From positions 682,001-746,000 of the forward strand of contig NZ_CANLDB010000001.1 of the NCBI RefSeq assembly GCF_947489365.1: a stretch of DNA of 64,000 nt, read 5' to 3'. Position numbers and translations under genes: made by a program. The notes below the pieces were generated by a model that made no database searches, was not told where the DNA came from, and worked only from the letters and a program-made list of their open reading frames with translations. This document shows, one piece after another, positions 55,703 through 64,000 of the stretch. Source of the DNA: an uncultured Nocardioides sp. (lineage in GTDB: Bacteria > Actinomycetota > Actinomycetes > Propionibacteriales > Nocardioidaceae). Every line of letters begins with the position of its first letter. Positions within the stretch are counted from its first letter, which is position 1.

Positions 55703-56770
55703 ATGTCCCGCCGCGTCGTCCTGCACATCGGGGCGATGAAGTCGGGGACCAGCTTCGTGCAGTCCACCTTGCGCCGCCGTCGCCCCGCCCTGGCGCGGGA
55801 GGGCTGGACCTACCCGCGCGCCAGCATCGACGAGGTCCGCGCGGGCCTCGGACGCGGGCGGCCCGGGGGAGTCCCGGACCCGGAGCCGTGGCGGGCCCTG
55901 ACCGCCGTCGAGGGTGACCTCGTGGTGTCGATGGAGTTCCTCTCCTTCGCCCGGCCCGCACACCTCGACGACTTCCTCGCCCCGTTCGCCGACGACGACG
56001 TCACCGTCGTGATGGGCGTGCGGGACCAGGTGCGGAGCCTGCCGTCGCAGTGGCAGACGTGGTGCCGCAGCCGGGGGACGCTGGACTGGCCGGACTACCT
56101 CGCCGCGCTCCGCGGGGAGGGCGAGGGCCAGGTCGCCGCCGACGTGCACGCCGCGCACACCCGCGTCCGCGCGCCCGCGGTGCTGCGCCGGTGGTCGGCG
56201 CACCCGGCGGTGGACCGCGTCGCGGTCGTGACGGTGCCCGCCGCGGCCGAGCCGGCCGAGCTGTGGCGCCGGTTCGTCGCCGCGTCCGGCCTGCCGCCGG
56301 TGGAGGTGGACCTGGAGCGCGCCCGGCCGAACGCCCGGATCGGGTACGGCTCGACCGAGCTGCTGCGGCGGGTCAACGGCCACCTGCCGGACGTCGGCTA
56401 CGGCGAGTACCGCCGCGCCGTGAAGGCCTTGTGGGACGAGGTGCTGGCCCCGCGCAGCGACGCGGAGTCCCGGATCGTGCTGGACCGCCCCGCGACCGAG
56501 GCCGCCCACCGGGCCAACGCGGTGGTCCGCGACGTCCTCGCCGACCCGGGCGCCGGTCTCGTGCTGCACGGTGACCTCGGTGACCTGCCGGTCACCGGGG
56601 AGCCCGCGGTCGAGGTGGCCGGACCGCCGCCCGCCGGGGAGGTCCTGGCGGCGGGGGAGGCGGCGCTGGCGTGGCTCGGCGAGGACGCCCGCGCCGACCC
56701 GCGTGCGACCGACGCCCGGGAGCTGGCCGCGCGCGTCGCCGCCGGCCTGCGGCGGCGGCACGGCTGGTAG
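55703..56770 (+). CDS. sulfotransferase-like protein, copy 2 (355 aa)
   Basis: VVLHIGAMKSGTSFVQSTL, GVRDQVRSLPSQWQTWCRSRG; collinear with copy 1. Confidence 0.75.
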   Translation: MSRRVVLHIGAMKSGTSFVQSTLRRRRPALAREGWTYPRASIDEVRAGLGRGRPGGVPDPEPWRALTAVEGDLVVSMEFLSFARPAHLDDFLAPFADDDVTVVMGVRDQVRSLPSQWQTWCRSRGTLDWPDYLAALRGEGEGQVAADVHAAHTRVRAPAVLRRWSAHPAVDRVAVVTVPAAAEPAELWRRFVAASGLPPVEVDLERARPNARIGYGSTELLRRVNGHLPDVGYGEYRRAVKALWDEVLAPRSDAESRIVLDRPATEAAHRANAVVRDVLADPGAGLVLHGDLGDLPVTGEPAVEVAGPPPAGEVLAAGEAALAWLGEDARADPRATDARELAARVAAGLRRRHGW

Positions 56771-56780
56771 GCGACGCGAC

Positions 56781-57314
56781 TCAGGCGAACTCGAGGGCCG
56801 CGCACTGCCAGCGCCCGCCCGCCAGCTCGAACCGCGCGGCGATCGCGCGGGACCGGGCGCCGTAGCGGACGTGGATGCTGGTCTCGGCGACGTCGCGGCC
56901 CACGAAGCTGGTCCGCACCCCGAGCACCTGGGCCCGCACTGCGGTGCGGTGCCGACGGCCCTGGCCGGCGACGTGGCCCCCGGCGCGGGCGACCAGGTGG
57001 GCCCGGCGGGCCAGGTCGGCGTACACGGCGGGGGTGGTCCACCGCAGCAGCTGGCTGACGGGACGGTCACCGGCGACGACCTCGACGACGGCCTGGGCGT
57101 AGCGCCAGGACCACGCCTCGAGCGCGCGGCGCTGCTGGCGGTCGATCGGGACCACGTCGCCGCGGCCCCCGTGGGTCCCGCCGCGGCCACCCCCGTGGTC
57201 GAAGCCGTGGTCGTCGTCCTCCGGGGCGAGCCGGGCGGGCACCGGCGGCGGCTCGAGGCGCGGCGCCAGGTCGAGGGCGAGCGTCCCCTGCACGGTCGGG
57301 ATGTCGGCGGGCAT
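56781..57314 (-). CDS. Rv3235 family protein
   Basis: WSWRYAQAVVEVVAGDRPVSQLLRWTTPAVYADLARR...VLGVRTSFVGRDVAETSIHV. Confidence 0.85.
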   Translation of the reverse strand: MPADIPTVQGTLALDLAPRLEPPPVPARLAPEDDDHGFDHGGGRGGTHGGRGDVVPIDRQQRRALEAWSWRYAQAVVEVVAGDRPVSQLLRWTTPAVYADLARRAHLVARAGGHVAGQGRRHRTAVRAQVLGVRTSFVGRDVAETSIHVRYGARSRAIAARFELAGGRWQCAALEFA

Positions 57315-57322
57315 GGGTCCTC

Positions 57323-58177
57323 CTAGTCGCGGGAGCGGTCGTGGTCGGGTCGGGCGTCGGGAGCGGCGTGGCCGGGGGTGCGCAGGTGCTGGCCGGGGAG
57401 GAGGAGGTCGGGGTCGGGACCGACCACGTCGGCGTTGGCCGCCCAGAGGGCGCGCCACTCCGCGTCGACGTCGGCGGCCGACGGGGCGCGGTCGTCCCGT
57501 GCGCGGAGCCGGTCGGCCGCGAGGTCCCACAGGGTGTCGCCCGGCCGGACGACGTGGACCCCACCCTCGCCGGCGGAGGGACGGACCGGGTCGCCCGGTG
57601 TCGCGCGGCCGCGGGGGCCCCGGTCGCGGTCGGCGTCGCGGGCACCGGGACCGGAGTGCGCACGGTCGGGCATCGGCAGGCCGTGCAGGTCGGGGCCGTC
57701 GGGGTCAGGGGTGGCGGCCACGGCGGCAGCTGGGTCCGCGGAGCCGACGAGGGCACCGGAGGCGAGCGAGCCGCCGACGGGCACCGGGCGGGGCAGCGGG
57801 TCGGCCGAGGCGGGCAGGGTGAGCCCGGTGACGAGGGCGCCCGTCGCGGCGGCTCCGCAGGCCGTCAGCAGCAGCCGTCGCAGCGCCGCCGGGCACCCCG
57901 GCACCGCGTCGCGTCGGACGCCGCGGGCGGCGTCGAGGGCCACCAGCCCGGCGACGACCCACAGCCAGCCCAGCGCGAGGCTCGCGGCGGCCGCGGCGAG
58001 CCAGCCCAGGAGCACCTCGAGGGGGCGCGCCTGCCAGGAGCCGTCGGCGACCGCGGCTGCTGCGTCGGTGAGGTCGGGCGCCACGAGGGCGCCCAGGCCG
58101 AGCACCGCGACGCCGATTCCGCCCCAGACGCCGAGGCACCGCAGGGCGGGCGCCGAGGGGACGTCGGTGGCGGTCAT
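57323..58177 (-). CDS. LysM domain membrane protein
   Basis: HVVRPGDTLWDLAADRL...LWAANADVVGPDPDLLLPGQHLRTP. Confidence 0.88.
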   Translation of the reverse strand: MTATDVPSAPALRCLGVWGGIGVAVLGLGALVAPDLTDAAAAVADGSWQARPLEVLLGWLAAAAASLALGWLWVVAGLVALDAARGVRRDAVPGCPAALRRLLLTACGAAATGALVTGLTLPASADPLPRPVPVGGSLASGALVGSADPAAAVAATPDPDGPDLHGLPMPDRAHSGPGARDADRDRGPRGRATPGDPVRPSAGEGGVHVVRPGDTLWDLAADRLRARDDRAPSAADVDAEWRALWAANADVVGPDPDLLLPGQHLRTPGHAAPDARPDHDRSRD

Positions 58178-58182
58178 CGTCG

Positions 58183-58226
58183 TTTGCCTTTCGTTTGACC
58201 TTGTTTGCGTCATTTGACGTTGTTTG
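58183..58226 (-). promoter_or_regulatory. five TTTG (CAAA on -) direct repeats at about 10-bp spacing upstream of the LysM gene
   Basis: TTTG starts at 58183, 58194, 58204, 58213, 58223. Confidence 0.6.
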
Positions 58227-58288
58227 CGCATGATCGTCAACCTCTGCGTCCACAGGTGGAGGCGCCGGTGCCGTGCGACGATGACCGG

Positions 58289-58843
58289 GTGGGGGCGGGC
58301 GACGAGCAGCTGTTCGGCCTCCTGGAGGACCTCGAGGCGCAGGCCGAGAGCGCGTACGACGCCGAGCGCCGGGTCGACCTCGAGGACCGGAGCCGGGCCG
58401 AGTACCGCGAGGTCACCCTCGCCGCCCGGCTCGTGGCGTCGGTGGGTCACGACCTCGAGGTCGACGTCGCCGGGGTCGGGCCGGTCCGCGGCGTCCTCGA
58501 GCGGACGGGCGACGGCTGGCTCCTCCTCCGGGCGCCGTCCCAGGACTGGGTCGTGCGGACCGCGTCGCTGCACCGCGTCGTCGGCGCCTCCGACCGCGCG
58601 GTGCCGGAGGCCGCCTGGTCACCGCTGCAGCGGCTCGGCGTCGCCTCGCTCCTGCGCCGCCTCGCCGACGCCGGCTCCCGCTGCGTCGTCCACACCCGCG
58701 ACGGTCGTCGTCACGAGGTCGTCGTCACCCGTGTCGGCGCGGACTTCCTCGAGGCCCTCGAGGGCACCGGCGACTCCCGCCGCTCCGTCCTGCTCACCCT
58801 GGACGGCCTCGCGGCCGTGCAGAGCCCCGAGCCCGAGCTCTAG
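58289..58843 (+). CDS. conserved hypothetical protein
   Basis: GTG start VGAGDEQLFGLLEDLEAQAESAYDAERR; coherent codon usage. Confidence 0.75.
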   Translation: MGAGDEQLFGLLEDLEAQAESAYDAERRVDLEDRSRAEYREVTLAARLVASVGHDLEVDVAGVGPVRGVLERTGDGWLLLRAPSQDWVVRTASLHRVVGASDRAVPEAAWSPLQRLGVASLLRRLADAGSRCVVHTRDGRRHEVVVTRVGADFLEALEGTGDSRRSVLLTLDGLAAVQSPEPEL

Positions 58844-58855
58844 CGCCCGGTCGGG

Positions 58856-58939
58856 CGAGTCGGCACGTCTGTGCAGCTGAGAGGGGTCGAGTCGGCACGT
58901 CTGTGCAGCTGAGCGGGGTCGAGTCGGCAGAAGTGTGCG
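58856..58939 (+). repeat. three CGAGTCGGC units (two CGAGTCGGCACGTCTGTGCA, one diverged) at 32-bp spacing
   Basis: Starts 58856, 58888, 58920. Confidence 0.96.
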
Positions 58940-59120
58940 CTGATCGGTGGACGTCGGCCGCTCGCGGCGGTCCCTGGGTCGCCGGCTCGCTCGGGCTCAA
59001 GACCAACCCCCTCGGGCCGGTCGGTGCCCGGCCCACCCGCCGTCACTCCCGATCGCCGAGTCGGCAGGGGTTCCCTCACCCGCCAGGGCTCGCTCGGTGC
59101 GTTTCAGCCGACTCGGCTCG

Positions 59121-59376
59121 GGTGCCACTGGTTCTTGCTACCTGGCTTGCCGGGTGCCACGTGGTGCCGAGACCTGGCTCGCCGGGTGCCGCTCGTTCTT
59201 GCTACCTGGCTTGCCGGGTGCCGCTCGTTCTTGCTGCCTGGCTTGCCGGGTGCCGCTCGTTCTTGCTGCCTGGCTCGCCGGGTGCCACTTGGTGCCGAGA
59301 CTTGGCTTGCCGGGTGCCGCTCGTTCTTGCTACCCGGCTCGCCGGGTGCGGCTCGGTGCCGAGACCTGGCTGAGGG
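59121..59376. repeat. tandem array, 8 x 32 bp (GGTGCCGCTCGTTCTTGCTACCTGGCTTGCCG consensus), two unit types
   Basis: Units align at exact 32-bp register; GTTCTTGCTAC type in 1,3,4,5,7 and GGTGCCGAGAC type in 2,6,8. Confidence 0.97.
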
Positions 59377-59381
59377 CCGGG

Positions 59382-59717
59382 CTACGTGGCCTCGACGTCG
59401 TACGGCGGGATCTCGCCGGGGGCGAGGACGCCGGCGCGGCGCTTCCGGGGCTTCTCCGCGGGCTCGTCGGGCTCGTTCATCGCGTCGATCACGTGCTTTC
59501 GCACGATCTCGCGGGGGTCGAGGTCGCGGAGCTCGAGGTCGGCGTACTCGGGACCGAGCTCGCGGCGGAGGTCGTCGCGGGCCGAGTTGGCGAGGGTGCG
59601 GAGGCGGCGGAGCATCTGCCCCGCCTGCTTGGCGAGCTCGGGCACCTTCTCGGGCCCGAAGACGAACACCGCGACGAGCGCGATGACCGCGGCCTCCGCC
59701 AACCCGATCCCGAACAC
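59382..59717 (-). CDS. tatB: Sec-independent translocase TatB
   Basis: MFGIGLAEAAVIALVAVFVFGPEKVPELAKQAGQMLRRLR. Confidence 0.9.
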   Translation of the reverse strand: MFGIGLAEAAVIALVAVFVFGPEKVPELAKQAGQMLRRLRTLANSARDDLRRELGPEYADLELRDLDPREIVRKHVIDAMNEPDEPAEKPRKRRAGVLAPGEIPPYDVEAT

Positions 59718-59721
59718 GGGG

Positions 59722-60876
59722 TCAGGCCCGGCCGGTGGGGGTCAGCCCGAGCTGCATGCCGGCGAGACCGCGGCCGCGGCCGGCGAGGTCGGTGGCGATC
59801 CGGCTGAGCTCGACGGCGGCGGGAGCGGTCGGGTCGGCCTCCACGATCGGCTTGCCGACGTCGCCGCCCTCGCGCAGCGACGGGTCGAGCGGGATCGTCC
59901 CGAGGAGCTTGACGTCGTACCCGAAGCGCTCGGACAGGGTGCCGGCGACCCGGACGCCGCCGCCGCTGCCGAAGATGTCGATCTTGTGCTCCGGCCCGCA
60001 GTGGGGGCAGGGGAGCCACGACATGTTCTCCACGACCCCGACGACGCGCTGGTGCATCATCGACGCCATCGTCCCGGCGCGCTCGGCGACCTCGGCGGCC
60101 GCCTCCTGCGGGGTGGTCACGACGACGACCTCCGCGTTGGGCAGGTGCTGGCCCAGCGAGATCGCGATGTCACCGGTGCCGGGCGGCAGGTCGAGCAGCA
60201 GGACGTCGAGGTCGCCCCAGTAGACGTCGGAGAGCATCTGCACGAGCGCCCGGTCGAGCATCGGGCCGCGCCAGGCGACGACCTGGTCGCGGCGGGGCTT
60301 GAGCATGCCGATCGAGATGACCGAGACGCCCGAGGCGGTGGGCACGGGCATGATCAGGTCGTCGACCTGGGTGGGACGGTGGTCGGCGACGCCGAGCATG
60401 GCCGGCACCGAGTGGCCGTAGATGTCCGCGTCGACGATGCCGACCTTCAGGCCCTCGCGGGCCATCGACAGCGCGAGGTTCACGGTGACCGACGACTTGC
60501 CGACCCCGCCCTTGCCGCTGGCCACGGCGAGCACGCGGGTCAGCGACCCGGGCTGCGCGAACGGGATCTCCCGCTGGACCTGGCCGTTGTTCAGCGTCTT
60601 CTTCAGCTCGGCCCGCTGGTCGGCGTCCATGACGCCGAGGGTGAGGTCCACGTCGGTGACCCCGTCGACGGCACCGACCGCGGTCGTGACGTCGTGGGTG
60701 ATGGTGTCCTTGAGGGGGCAGCCGGACACCGTCAGCAGGACGTGCACCGCGACCCGGCCGTCGTCGGAGACCTCGACGGAGTCGACCATCCCCAGCTCGG
60801 TGATCGGACGCTTGATCTCGGGATCGTTGACCGTGGCCAGGGCCTCACGGACCCGGTCGGCGGAGGGAGCGCTCAT
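59722..60876 (-). CDS. mrp: Mrp/NBP35 family P-loop ATPase
   Basis: VASGKGGVGKSSVTVNLAL; MSWLPCPHCG; DUF59 N-terminus. Confidence 0.96.
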   Translation of the reverse strand: MSAPSADRVREALATVNDPEIKRPITELGMVDSVEVSDDGRVAVHVLLTVSGCPLKDTITHDVTTAVGAVDGVTDVDLTLGVMDADQRAELKKTLNNGQVQREIPFAQPGSLTRVLAVASGKGGVGKSSVTVNLALSMAREGLKVGIVDADIYGHSVPAMLGVADHRPTQVDDLIMPVPTASGVSVISIGMLKPRRDQVVAWRGPMLDRALVQMLSDVYWGDLDVLLLDLPPGTGDIAISLGQHLPNAEVVVVTTPQEAAAEVAERAGTMASMMHQRVVGVVENMSWLPCPHCGPEHKIDIFGSGGGVRVAGTLSERFGYDVKLLGTIPLDPSLREGGDVGKPIVEADPTAPAAVELSRIATDLAGRGRGLAGMQLGLTPTGRA

Positions 60877-60988
60877 GATGTCCCAGCCTAGTTCGCGGTC
60901 CGCGGGACCGCGCAGTCCGGGACCAGGAACGCCCGTGCGACGGCGTCCAGGAGCGGGTCAGGACGGGTCGGGACAGGTCGGGACCGCG

Positions 60989-61606
60989 TCAGGACCGGTG
61001 CCGGGGCTCCTCCGGCTGGCCCTCGCGGCGGCGGGCGTCGAGCTCGTCGAGGTCGGAGAGCAGCGAGCGGAGCTCGGAGCGGACGAAGTCGCGGGTGGCG
61101 ACCTCGCCGACCGCCATCCGCAGCGAGGCGACCTCGCGGGCCAGGAACTCCATGTCCGCGTGCGCACGGGCGTTCGCCTGGCGGTCCTGCTCGGCGATCA
61201 CCTTGTCGCGCATCTCCTGGCGGTTCTGGGCCAGCAGGATCAGCGGGGCGGCGTACGACGCCTGGAGGCTGAGGATGAGCGTCAGGAAGATGAACGGGTA
61301 GGCGTCGAAGCGGGCCCCGTCCGGCGCGAGCCGGTTCCACACGATCCACACGACCACCACGAGGGTCATGTAGAGCAGGAACTGGGCGGTGCCCATGAAG
61401 CGGGCGAACTGCTCGGCGAAGACCCCGAACGTGTCGCCGTCGCGACGCCGGCCGGCCCCGAGGCGCCGACGCGCGCCGAGGCGGCCCCCGAGCGGGGTGC
61501 GCAGGGGAGTGCTCAGCGGTGTGCTCAGCGAACCGCCGGAGGGCGGCATCGGGCTGTCCATCCGGTTGCCCTCACGACGCGACGCGCCGCCGGGACGGTC
61601 CGCCAT
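60989..61606 (-). CDS. DUF1003 domain membrane protein
   Basis: RFMGTAQFLLYMTLVVVVWIVWN...FDAYPFIFLTLILSLQASYAAPLILLAQNRQ. Confidence 0.92.
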   Translation of the reverse strand: MADRPGGASRREGNRMDSPMPPSGGSLSTPLSTPLRTPLGGRLGARRRLGAGRRRDGDTFGVFAEQFARFMGTAQFLLYMTLVVVVWIVWNRLAPDGARFDAYPFIFLTLILSLQASYAAPLILLAQNRQEMRDKVIAEQDRQANARAHADMEFLAREVASLRMAVGEVATRDFVRSELRSLLSDLDELDARRREGQPEEPRHRS

Positions 61607-61607
61607 C

Positions 61608-62897
61608 TCACGCCCTCCGCGTCGCGGAGGCGGGGACGTCCATGCTCGGGACATCGGGTCGCGGGGCGTGGTCGCGCCAGTTCGGCGGCAGCATGTGGTC
61701 GAGCAGGTCGTCGACCGTGACGGCGCCCAGGAGGCGCCCCTCGTCGTCCACGACCGGCGCCGCGACGAGGTTGTACGTCGCCAGGTGCGCCGCGACCTCC
61801 TCGATCCGGGCGTCGGGGTGCAGGTGGTCCATCGAGGAGTCCAGCGCGCCGGCGACGAGGCTGGACGGCGGCTCCCGCAGCAGGCGCTGGATGTGCGCGA
61901 CGCCGAGCAGGCGACCGGTCGGCGTCTCCAGCGGCTGGCGGCAGACGTAGACCAGGGCGGCCAGGGACGGGGTCAGCTCGGGACGCCGGACGTGGGCCAG
62001 CGCGTCGGCGACCGTCGCGTCGGGGCCCAGGATCACGGGCTCGGGCGTCATCATCGCGCCGGCCGTCTCCTCGGCGTACGACATGAGGCGGCGGACGTCC
62101 TCGGCCTCCTCGGGCTCCATCAGCCCGAGGAGCAGGGTCCCGGTGTCGGCCGGCAGCTCGGCGATCAGGTCGGCGGCGTCGTCGGCGGACATCTCCTCGA
62201 GGACGTCGGCGGCCCGCTCGACCTCGAGGGCCTCGAGGATCTCGACCTGGTCCTCCTCCGGCATCTCCTCGAGGACGTCGGCCAGCCGCTCGTCGTCCAT
62301 CGCCGCCACGACGGCGGTACGACGGTCGGTGGGCAGGTCGTGCAGCATCGAGGCCGCGTCGGCCGGCCGCATCTCGTTGATCGCGGCGACGAGGTGGTGG
62401 GCCCCGTGGGCCTCCTCCCGCCCGACCAGGCCGTCCAGCTCGCCCCACTCGACGACGTGGGACTGGCCGCGCCGACGCAGGCCCTTGCCGGTCTCGGCGA
62501 CGGCGAGGCGGCTCACGACCCAGTCGCGGTTGCGGGCCTGCTCCATCGCGAGGTCGTAGACGGTGGCGGACACCCCGGACTCACGGAGCGTGACGGTGCG
62601 GTCCAGCAGCTGGGCGATCGCGAGGGTCTCGGTGGGCCGCTGCTCGAAGCGGCGCAGGTTGAGCAGCCCGGTCGTGTAGACCTGCCCGGAGTCGATGTTG
62701 GTCACGCGGGTCATCGGCACGAAGATCCGGCGCCGGCCGAACACCTCGGCCACCAGGCCGAGCACGCGGGGCTGTGCCTGCGCCGAACGGATGGCGACGA
62801 CGACGTCGCGGACCTTGCCGACCTGGTCGCCCTGGGGGTCGTAGACGGGCAGGCCGACCAGCCGGGCGACGTACACGCGGGGAGGGCTGCTGCTCAC
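61608..62897 (-). CDS. PRC-barrel/MgtE-N/CBS domain protein (no transmembrane domain)
   Basis: ADVLEEMPEEDQVEILEALEVERAADVLEEM; CBS pair; no MgtE TM helices. Confidence 0.9.
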   Translation of the reverse strand: MSSSPPRVYVARLVGLPVYDPQGDQVGKVRDVVVAIRSAQAQPRVLGLVAEVFGRRRIFVPMTRVTNIDSGQVYTTGLLNLRRFEQRPTETLAIAQLLDRTVTLRESGVSATVYDLAMEQARNRDWVVSRLAVAETGKGLRRRGQSHVVEWGELDGLVGREEAHGAHHLVAAINEMRPADAASMLHDLPTDRRTAVVAAMDDERLADVLEEMPEEDQVEILEALEVERAADVLEEMSADDAADLIAELPADTGTLLLGLMEPEEAEDVRRLMSYAEETAGAMMTPEPVILGPDATVADALAHVRRPELTPSLAALVYVCRQPLETPTGRLLGVAHIQRLLREPPSSLVAGALDSSMDHLHPDARIEEVAAHLATYNLVAAPVVDDEGRLLGAVTVDDLLDHMLPPNWRDHAPRPDVPSMDVPASATRRA

Positions 62898-62959
62898 CTG
62901 CCCAAACTACCGGCCGCGCGGGCTCGGGGACGTCGGGGCGCTCGGTTACCCTGCACGAC

Positions 62960-64000
62960 GTGAGCGCGGAGGAGCAGCGGTCGTCCGGGCCCGGTGAGGG
63001 TGCGGGACCGAAGGGTCCGCAGCCGGGACGTCGTGACGCGGTGCTGACCGTCGTCGTGGTGGCCGCGCTGCTGTGCGTCGTCGCCCTCGTCACGACCGTG
63101 GACCTGACGGCGCTGGGCGGCTCCGACGACTCCGCCAGCGAGGCGGCGCCCCCGGCGACCTCGTCGTCCTCCTCCTCGGCGTCGGCCGACGACACCCGTG
63201 CGCCGGCGACGGACGACCCCGGCGACCGGCTCCCGCCCCGCGAGCGCCGCGAGTCCGACCCCACCTCGCAGGCCCAGCCGCCGGCCCTGCCCACCCTGGC
63301 CGAGCTCGACCGCACGATGCGCCGCAAGGGCCTCGTCCGCGTCGGGGGCGACGCCGTGGACGGCCTGGAGTTCACCGCCGCGTCCTTCAACGTGCTCGGG
63401 GCCAGCCACACCCGCGGGCCCAACGGACGCAAGGGCTACGCGATCGCCGAGCGCCGGCTCGGCCCGCAGCTCAGCATCATGGAGTCCAAGGGCATCGAGA
63501 TCGCCGGGATGCAGGAGTTCCAGCAGGACCAGGTGCGGGCCCTGGGCCGACAGGGCCGCGACTGGGCGATCTTCCCCGGCCTCGAGCTCGGGACGCGGCT
63601 CGCCGACAACTCGATCATGTGGCGCGACTCCCTGTGGGAGCGCGTCCGCACGCAGACCACCCCGGTGCCGTACTTCGGCGGCAACCCCGTCCCGATGCCG
63701 CAGGTGCTGCTCGAGCACCGCGAGACCGGACGCCGGGTCTGGGTCGCCAACTTCCACAACCCGGCGGACTCCCGCGGCAACGCCGCCGCGTTCCGCCAGC
63801 GTGCCCTCGAGATCGAGGCGGACCTCGCGCTCCGGCTGGGGGAGGACGGCACCCCGGTGCTGCTGACCGGCGACATGAACGACCGCGCCGAGTTCGCCTG
63901 CCCGTTCTCCCGGCTCTCCGGGATGGTCTCCGCGGACGGCGCCGCGACGCGCAACGGCCGCTGCGTCCTGCCGCAGGACATGTTCGTCGACTGGATCTTC
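62960..64000 (+). CDS. endonuclease/exonuclease/phosphatase-family secreted protein (runs off window; absent from supplied ORF track)
   Basis: Open from GTG 62960 to window end: one TM, FTAASFNVLGASHTR, GIEIAGMQEFQQDQ, LLTGDMNDR; TACCCT 7 nt before GTG. Confidence 0.85.
   Translation, partial: MSAEEQRSSGPGEGAGPKGPQPGRRDAVLTVVVVAALLCVVALVTTVDLTALGGSDDSASEAAPPATSSSSSSASADDTRAPATDDPGDRLPPRERRESDPTSQAQPPALPTLAELDRTMRRKGLVRVGGDAVDGLEFTAASFNVLGASHTRGPNGRKGYAIAERRLGPQLSIMESKGIEIAGMQEFQQDQVRALGRQGRDWAIFPGLELGTRLADNSIMWRDSLWERVRTQTTPVPYFGGNPVPMPQVLLEHRETGRRVWVANFHNPADSRGNAAAFRQRALEIEADLALRLGEDGTPVLLTGDMNDRAEFACPFSRLSGMVSADGAATRNGRCVLPQDMFVDWIF

Noticed and set aside
58903-59807. ORFs with apparent LAGCRSFLLPGSPGA peptide repeats
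   Set aside because: Products of translating the 32-bp tandem array; the period is not divisible by 3 so several frames look repetitive.
62894-63757. 287-aa minus-strand ORF, and the + ORF at 63198-63866
   Set aside because: The EEP-family frame starting at GTG 62960 has clear motifs and runs off the window, which is why it is missing from the track.

Overview
High-GC actinobacterial chromosome segment (Nocardioides/Propionibacteriales-like; genus is an inference). Most of it is a conserved housekeeping block whose gene content resembles the M. tuberculosis Rv3235-Rv3282 neighbourhood: accB/accE/maf/birA, PH-domain protein, purK/purE, LCP proteins, manC, cofD/cofE, whiB2-like, manB, SIS protein, ahcY, mtrA-mtrB-lpqB, comF, hpf, secA, Rv3235-like. 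A galactofuran synthesis/export cluster (two GlfT1-like, glf, glfT2, wzm, wzt) is inserted, and the right end carries tatB, mrp, a DUF1003 protein and an MgtE-N/CBS protein. I see no IS element, prophage, CRISPR array, rRNA or tRNA. The most unusual content is intergenic. Short repeats sharing the head CGAGTCGGC recur at exactly 32-bp spacing after stop codons, reading in the sense direction of the preceding gene. A second, REP-like family (TGGTTGAGGTGTGACGAGCGCCAGCGAGGAGCCTCGAAACC) lies on both sides of a small GIY-YIG nuclease gene. One hairpin, between accB and accE, combines motifs from both families. Of nine convergent gene pairs, the five with more than about 12 bp of space all contain such repeats. 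Other candidates are an 86-nt hairpin with strand-asymmetric wobble pairing, a helically phased 5x TTTG site at a LysM gene, divergent leaderless genes whose -10 boxes share one TA, a leaderless Arg-rich uORF before hpf, and a LuxR-type regulator with Glu in place of the phospho-acceptor Asp.
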